Source: Turritopsis dohrnii (Eukaryota; Cnidaria; Hydrozoa; Anthoathecata; Oceaniidae). Taken from it: a stretch of DNA of 64,000 nucleotides. Where the stretch lies: assembly GCA_027922465.2 (NCBI GenBank), contig BQMF02000010.1:2101283-2165282 (forward strand). The letters run 5' to 3'. Below are positions 57,294 to 64,000 of this stretch, in pieces. A program made the translations under genes and the position numbers. Position 1 is the stretch's first letter; each line of letters opens with the position of its first letter. The notes under the pieces were generated by a model, which was not told the DNA's origin, did no database searches, and was given only the letters and a program-made list of their open reading frames with translations.

Positions 57294-60200
57294 ATGGCAA
57301 CAAGTAGTAATTTCGGTTTACAACCACATGACTGTCCCATCTGTTTCGATAAATACCTCGATCCAAGAATCTTATCTTGTGGTCATTCTTTCTGTAAAGA
57401 ATGCTTAGAAAATCTACTAGTGCGCCAAAGAAATGGCGATGCAACCATAACTTGTCCCAGCAACTGTCATGAAGTGAATGTGATCCAATCTGGAAAAACA
57501 GTAGCTGATACATTGAATACAATGTTGTACAAAGAAAAGCTTGTTCATACAGGTACCGGAATTATTTTTCGCTTAAAATTTAATTCGCCCATCCATACAA
57601 AACAAAGGCATTCAATATACGTACCGTATGTAGCTACATATAAAGATTTTTATTTATAAAACTTTGTTCTGTACCTAAATGGGTTACTCAATCCGTTTGT
57701 AAAAAGCTGAAGGCATTTTGTCGCAAACAATTGTGTTGTTTAATTTTCATATAGAAAATATAAATCCCTGCCTTTTTTTCTAGCGGAACTGTGAGCTGCA
57801 AGGAAAAGACTAATTGCGAAAGGCCGATATCTCGTTACTGCAAGAATTGTAACAAGAAAATGTGTTCACCATGTTTTAATGCGCACACTTGTCACACACA
57901 TGAATATATCAACATATCGTTCGATCAACTGAATCAATCTTTTTTCCCGATCTGCAAAAGGCATAAATCTTTCGAGAGATACGCATGTTTAGAATGTAAT
58001 CAGATGTTTATCTGTGTTTATTGCAAGAATAAGATGCATAATGGTCACCGAATTGATAGAAGCGAAACATACATTGGAGAATTGAAGCAGCAACTCATTA
58101 CCTCCTTTCAGCAAGTTAAAAAAATGATTCCAAATACAAAGAAACATCATGATCGCATCTTCGAGGAGTTGATCAAGTGCAGGCAAAAGCTTGACAAAGA
58201 ATTGGAATTCAGAATTATGGAAAACGTAAAAGAATCTATTCAAGGTTTTAAGAAAGAGAAATGCAAGATCATGGCCGATTATGATGATCAAGTTAACATC
58301 TTTTTATCAGGAAACCAGAAGAGAATGGAATCGATCCATCATATGGGTATGTTGTTGAATAATCAGACAGAGAAAGAAGACTTTGAATTAATGTTTCAAC
58401 GTAACATCATGGAGGAGAAGTTAAAAGATGCAAGGAAATCTCAAATGTTCCATGCAACCCTCGCCGATGTAACACCTAATCGAAAGCTTGGAATTTTAAC
58501 AGTTTCATTACTGAACACTCGATGTGACAATGGTAAACGAGTGAATCTCCAGTTAACAAATTCACATGTTAACGAAGAAGATTCTTCCAATCTTATCAAT
58601 TCTATCAAGCGCAACATCTGTGGTATGAAATCTTTTGAAATTATGAAAAACATTTTTAGGATTTTTCTTCGTGTTAAGTGACTAATGACATTTTATTTTA
58701 GAGATGATTGACACGGATGGAAGGTAATGATTTCTTAATTTAAAATTATACATTTTTTATAAATTTTAGTTTTTATAATAAACCAATGGATAGATTTTTC
58801 AAGAAGAAATTTCGCCAAGTAAGCGGTAAGGGGGTTTGGGGGGAGGTTAGGGAGGGGGGGGGGGGGGGGGGGGGGGGGTTGGTTGGGATTACGGTTAATA
58901 GTATCTGACCTTTTTTTGTCCGGTGTAACGGTATTTGGAGAAAATTACGGGATTACGGGATTTCATCTTCTGTCGGTGATGATAAATCGGCCGTTTTTGT
59001 GCCGGTATTTCGGTATGGGGTAGTTTGTCATATACGTGATCATGATAGCAATGTCGATATTTTGAATGGTGCATTAGTTGTCAACATTGTTGTGGCGTAA
59101 TATTTCGAATGTTTTTATTTTTTGTTGTTGTTGTTGTTGTTGTCACGTCTTTTAAAAAGCAATTCAATAACAACTTGTTATATATTGTAGACAGAGCGAT
59201 GGTGGTGTTTGTAAGATTTTTCTTTGTATTTGTTTTAAGGCGGTTGCCAGTTCATTCGCTGTAGTCGCACGAATGAGCGAAACTGATTTTTGATTGGCTG
59301 ACGCAATCTCATTTGCCTGATAGTTCAAATCATTTGAATTACTGAGCAAAGCACCGTGAACTGGAAACCGGTCTTTATGTTTCAAAAATTAATTCAGACA
59401 TCAGAAGGACTGTATTCAAAGCTTAGATAAGTGAGTGAGGTGTTCTGTCTAACAAGTTAAAATGACCATTTTAAAAACTGCCGCGCTTTATATTATGAAG
59501 CTGGTGATTCCCGAAAATCTTATCAGGAAGCGTTCAACCTCCGAGTAAAAATTGATGAGAATTTTGAAAAAGACCTGGAAACCAAAATTTTCTTCGCCAA
59601 CCATGGTGGACGATAAGTTTAGGCAAATTATTCTATTGTTTTAGCACATTGAAATCCATGACGGGGGCCCTGTGTTTTAAAATCAGATTAAATTTTCACT
59701 CAAATTAATAACTGTTCTCAACTTAATCATACGACGATAGTCTTTATGTTTGTTTATAATAATAGTTTCATAGCTTTTGATTGATTGTATATGATTTAGT
59801 ATCACCATTTCAAGAATTATTTGTTAATTTCACTAGAATAGCGAAGTATTAGTATCGTCGTTCTATGTATGTATCTCCGTGACATTCTGGACGATAAAGT
59901 AAATAATTGCATATAAGCCATACCCGCACACACCTTAGCAATAGGCTGACTAACGGGCCAAATTTGGACCAAATTATGAAAGTTCTCCAATTTTCATAAA
60001 AATGTGCGCAATTGCACAAAAGCACATTTGAAAGGTACTGATTTCGAAGTTGAGAGTCATTTTGTCAGATTTGACTGAAATTGGGCAGTTTGGCAATGTC
60101 GTTTTTTGAGAATCTTTTATTATTGTTGAGAGTAGATGTGTGTAGTCGTGACACCGTCCTGACGACTTTACGCCAAATTTGAGACGAATAAGTTTTGATC

Positions 60201-62480
60201 TATTTGTTATGGTATATTGCTATCGTTATCAACTATTGTATCTCACAGTTATGAAAAGTATGTATTTGTTAGAATTGTGAGAATGCCCTGTAGCGAAATT
60301 TTTGACTTCCCAGTCGTCTTGCTTGTTTTTTATACATCTGGAAAAAATCGTTGTTAGGATGTTGATTGCTTCTCAGCGGATTTAACAAGAACGCAGTATA
60401 AGGAACCAAATTACGTTTTTAGGCTTTTGTTCTTTAATATTTTAACTGAAATTATTAAGTTTCGCAACCACTGCGTTCAAAGCAGGGATAAGTGAGTGAG
60501 GTGTTCTGTCTATTGAGATACAGATACAGATCCATGGATGCGAGCAACGGGATCCAAATACATGGGTATGAACTTGACTCAATAGTTTTTTTAATATTCG
60601 GCCTAATAAAATAGTTCGTACCGGTATTAGGCATTTGTTTAGACGGTATGACGGTATTTTGTCCAGTACAATTGTCAAGTAAAGTTTTTCGACTAAAACT
60701 AATGGTTTACAGCTTTTTTCAGTTTTTAAACATTTTTGTATTTCTACGTAAACATTTTTTCAAAAATGATTTTTAAAGAACTTTAATGAACATTTTTGGC
60801 AATCCTGCAAACAATGAAAAACGTCATATAATAATTTTAAATTATTACTTTTCACAGATGCAAAACGGAAGACAATGGGTCTCAGTGTATAGGGAATCAT
60901 AATGATACCACACGTTTCAAAGAAAATGATTTAAGAGAAGGTAAGTATTGGTACATTTCTGCGCTGCATTAGTGACAAAAACATCGATATTTATAAGAAA
61001 AAATGAGTACACATGTCGATTGGTGTGTATTTGAACAGAGTTAAAGTGAATTGGTCCATGATTGGATGAATAGATTCCTGTTATCATCAGAAAAATGCAT
61101 CGAAATTGAACGATAAGATCCTATATTATGACTATCAATTATAAAGCTGAGAAACACGTGTATCTAGAATATACTAAAACAAATTTGAATAATTTAAGAT
61201 TTTTACATTTAAAAAGATGATGTTTCGTCTTTCAGAAATGTTTCCGGCAGCAAAAAATGTGAGTGTTTGAAAGTTTTAATAGAGCATGGAGCTGACGTCA
61301 ACATGAAGAAATACGGCAACACAGCACTCTATATTGCCTCGTCAAAAGGACACATTGAGTGTTTAAAAGTTTTAATAGAGCATGGAGCTGACATCAACAT
61401 GAAGAGCAATCGCGGAATGACAGCACTCATAAAAGCCTCATACAAAGGACACATTGAGTGTTTGAAAGTTTTATTAAAGCATGGAGCTGACATAAACATG
61501 AAGGACAACTACAAAAGACAGCACTTATGAAAGCCTCATCAAATGGACACACTGAGTGTTTGAAAGTTTTAATAGAGCATGGAGCTGACGTCAACATGAA
61601 GGACGAATACAAATCGACAGCACTCATAATAGCCTCATCAAAAGGACACACTGAGTGTTTGAAAGTTTTAATAGAGCATGGAGCTGACGTCAACATGAAG
61701 GACGAATACAAATCGACAGCACTCATAATAGCCTCATCAAAAGGACACATTGAGTGTTTGAAAGTTTAATGGAGCAGACATCAAAATAAAAAACAATTTG
61801 GGAATGACAGCACTCATAAAAGCCTCATACGAAGGACACATTGAGTGTTTTGAAAGTTTTAATAGAGCATGGAGCTGACATCAACATGAAGAACAACTTT
61901 GGATTTTACAGCACTCATGCAAGCCTCATCAAATGGACACATTGAGTGTTTGAAACTTTTAATTGAGCATGGAGCTGACATCAACATAAAGAGCGACATT
62001 GGATTTACAGCACTCATGGAAGCCTCATCAAATGGACACATTGAGTGTTTGAAAGTTTTGATAGTTCATGGAGCTGACATCAACATCAAGAGCAAGAACG
62101 GAGTTACAGCACTCATTGATGCCTCATCAATTGGACACATTGAGTGTTTGAAAGTTTTAATAGAGCATGGAGCTGACATCAACATGAAGAACAACTTTGG
62201 ATTTACAGCACTCATGGAAGCCTCATCAAATGGACACATTGAGTGTTTGAAACTTTTAATAGAGCATGGAGCTGACATCAACATGAAGAGCGACATTGGA
62301 TTTACAGCACTCATGGAAGCCTCATCAAATGGACATATTGAGTGTTTGAAAGTTTTAATAGAGCTTGGAGCTGACGTCAACATGAAGAGCATCAACGGAC
62401 TGACAGCACTTAAGAATGCATCATTTAATGGACATAATAAATGTTATTGGATACTTAAGAATTCAGGAGCTTATAAATAA
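57294..62480 (+). CDS. RING / B-box / coiled-coil / ankyrin-repeat protein, with several frame breaks
   Basis: RING exon 57294-57552: C14xxC17, C29xH31, C34xxC37 and C54xxxC58 are a C3HC4 finger, so a ubiquitin E3 ligase is expected. B-box/coiled-coil exon 57784-58634: paired Cys/His zinc sites (YCKNCNKKMCSPCFNAH; CKRHKSFERYACLECNQMFICVYCKNKMHNGH), then about 150 helical residues. Small exons 58702-58723 and 60858-60940 join in phase. The last exon, from 61236, carries about twelve 33-residue ankyrin repeats to 62480. Breaks: the RING and B-box exons differ by one base in phase, the A6 run at 61251-61256 needs one more base to enter the ankyrin frame, and indels at about 61512, 61769, 61855 and 61909 split the array. 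Most are at homopolymers, so assembly error and pseudogenisation are both possible. Without the breaks this would be a TRIM-like ligase with an ankyrin substrate-binding tail. Confidence 0.65.
58854..58878 (+). repeat. G25 homopolymer run
   Basis: Twenty-five consecutive G bases inside an intron of the RING-ankyrin gene, preceded by shorter G-runs from 58830. It has strong potential to form a G-quadruplex on the plus strand and is a likely site of assembly error. Confidence 0.9.
61258..62475 (+). repeat. 99 bp coding tandem array (ankyrin repeats)
   Basis: Unit approximately GGACACATTGAGTGTTTGAAAG, TTTTAATAGAGCATGGAGCT, GACATCAACATGAAGAGC, ..ACAGCACTCATGGAAGCC, TCATCAAAT. About twelve units, many over 90 percent identical, including silent positions. 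Encodes GHIECLKVLIEHGADINMK..TALMEASSN, a canonical ankyrin consensus. Confidence 0.9.
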
Positions 62481-64000
62481 TACGCGTGACACATGTGCGA
62501 AATGGCTTCAAACGAAACTGAATTTGTATACAGATCGGGAATGATAGCCATTTTGGAATGAATATATGAAATTTATTGTTTGTTTTTTAATTCTTCTGAC
62601 CGTGCTTATTATGTTATATTATTATATTATATTATATAATACCAGGTGCTTCAAAAAAAGTGCATAGCTACGTTTGAACTGATATTTTTACAAAAATTAC
62701 TCTCTTATACATCTAGAGATTTGATTTACCTGAAAGACGAAAGATTTTGATGTATCATATGTTGAATTTCGTCTATTTCTTAAACAATTATGAAGCAAAA
62801 CATTCTATATCTACTTTTAAAACATTCATTATTTAAGAAAAAATAGGGTATTAAAAATTGTTTTTTAAAACAATAAACTTTTTCTGTATAAAACATTCAT
62901 TTTACACTAATAACACATGAAAAGTTGTGCTCAAACGTAAATTCATTTTCTCAATATCGTTCAAATCTATTCTAATGAAAATGTCCATGTTGTGAATATG
63001 CTGTTGTGTTTCTTATTACGCAATTGCATTTGAAGAGTAGCTTGGAGTGATATGGAGTGGTGCAGCAAGTTCCAAATCCACTTTGCGTCTGCTTTTTGGT
63101 AGAAGGTCAATCTCCATTTGTGTATACATCAAGCTTTTCAAGAACAGGATAAGCTGATAGAGATCCAGTTCACATATGTTCAGGACTTGTTGAAAGAGGT
63201 GATATCATGCTCACATGCTCTTGCTTTTGAGACACTAATAAAAAAACATGTGTATGACTTGGTGAGTAACGCGTATTAATAAGTAAAACTAGCCGCCAAG
63301 GCGGCGTCGCTCGCCGCCGATGTTCACATGCTCTGTATCACTGTATCAATAAACGTCAAATTTCCTTATAAATGGCTCGTACAACTTGTGCTCAACCATA
63401 AGCAGATTCGAAGTCACAACCTCTGGTAAAACCAATCTTTTATCAGTGTAACAATACACTCAAAATGTAGAGAGAGAAACTTCAACTTTTTATTAGCTTT
63501 GTTTTAAAAAAGTTACCCACTCTAACATGGGTGCTATCAAACGTAAGGAAGAAATAGTTTCTTCTTAAAAACATCACGACGGAGGAGAGAAAAAAGGCAG
63601 GCACTAATTGAATAAATAGAATAAAAAACGTTCGATCAGAACGCTTAACAATTAAAAGAAGAAATTAATTTGTTAAAAGAAAAGCAAAAAAAAAAAAAAA
63701 ACACATTTTGTTTTGATATAATCTTTTTTTACCTATCGGTTTTTAAACATTTTGATTGCTCAAAAAAAAAGTTCACCCTTCTCAGACAGTCAGGCAAGAG
63801 ATAGTGGCAAATCGCACATGCTGCCACGTTCTGCCACTGCTACTTTTGTCCAAAATGTTTAATCAGTTAGTTTCTTTGTATTTAGTTGATGTACGTTTTC
63901 AAAGCCAAGTCAACGTGGAATATAAAACTAACAATAATGATAAAAACAAAAAGTTATTCCTATTAGTTCATCAGCCAAAAAAGTCACGTTCGATTGGGGT
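62481..64000. other. gene-free right end
   Basis: AT-rich. Apart from the GC hairpin at 63292-63319 and a few A and T runs I see nothing supported. Confidence 0.55.
63292..63319. repeat. GC-rich hairpin GCCGCCAAGGCGGC
   Basis: GCCGCC-AA-GGCGGC followed by GTCGCTCGCCGCCG, all G/C-rich in an AT-rich context. It could be a repeat terminus, but no partner is visible in the window. Confidence 0.6.

Noticed and set aside
61427..62395. Minus-strand ORFs antisense to the ankyrin array
   Set aside because: Their own repeats mirror the 99 bp unit. They are shadows of the coding strand.

Overview
The window is AT-rich metazoan genomic DNA with short intron-containing genes, long intergenic stretches and many decayed transposons. 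A cnidarian is the most likely source. I base that on recalled resemblances only: a palindromic repeat of the type ending GAGACCCTGGGTTCGAGG, intronless rhodopsin-like and two-exon class C GPCRs, and DIRS and hAT/ZMYM1-like elements. A sequence search would be needed to name the species.

Host genes, left to right. An intronless SLC10A7-type transporter lies at 584-1618. A nine-exon Holliday-junction resolvase GEN1 lies at 2455-6584. A three-exon multi-pass membrane protein with a GCC2/GCC3-like cysteine-rich ectodomain lies at 6962-12483. Converging on it are the minus-strand mitochondrial ribosomal protein MRPS33 (12721-14969) and, further right, a minus-strand methionine-R-sulfoxide reductase MsrB (16322-21280, last exon not found). 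A rhodopsin-like GPCR (23741-24694) and an intronless MFS transporter (32650-34053) follow. Two tandem class C GPCRs (45473-48145 and 50490-53183) arose by duplication of a unit of about 5.5 kb. A RING / B-box / coiled-coil / ankyrin gene (57294-62480) carries several one-base frame breaks. For the multi-exon genes I built models from splice signals. Phases close in GEN1, the three-exon gene, MRPS33, MsrB and both class C GPCRs. They do not close in the RING-ankyrin gene.

The most unusual part is 25.9-29.6 kb. It is a compact, intronless set of very small ORFs separated by 4-22 bases or overlapping by one base, quite unlike the surrounding gene-poor DNA. It encodes a 44-residue arginine/lysine-rich peptide, a death-domain-like protein, a broken Cys-rich protein, two related basic proteins that share a C-terminal module, two further unknown ORFs, and a convergent minus-strand ORF. 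One basic protein begins like the histone H3 tail (ARTK, with A7 and K9 in register). I read this as a decayed endogenous DNA-virus-like or Polinton/adintovirus-like segment. No hallmark capsid, polymerase or integrase gene is visible, so the assignment is inference. A Helitron-like repeat is inserted in it.

The 34-44 kb interval is a transposon graveyard: a CR1/Jockey-like LINE, a DIRS-like fragment, an interrupted hAT (ZMYM1-like) transposase, a second Helitron-like copy and a second LINE. Several MITE-like palindromic families are spread through introns and intergenic DNA.
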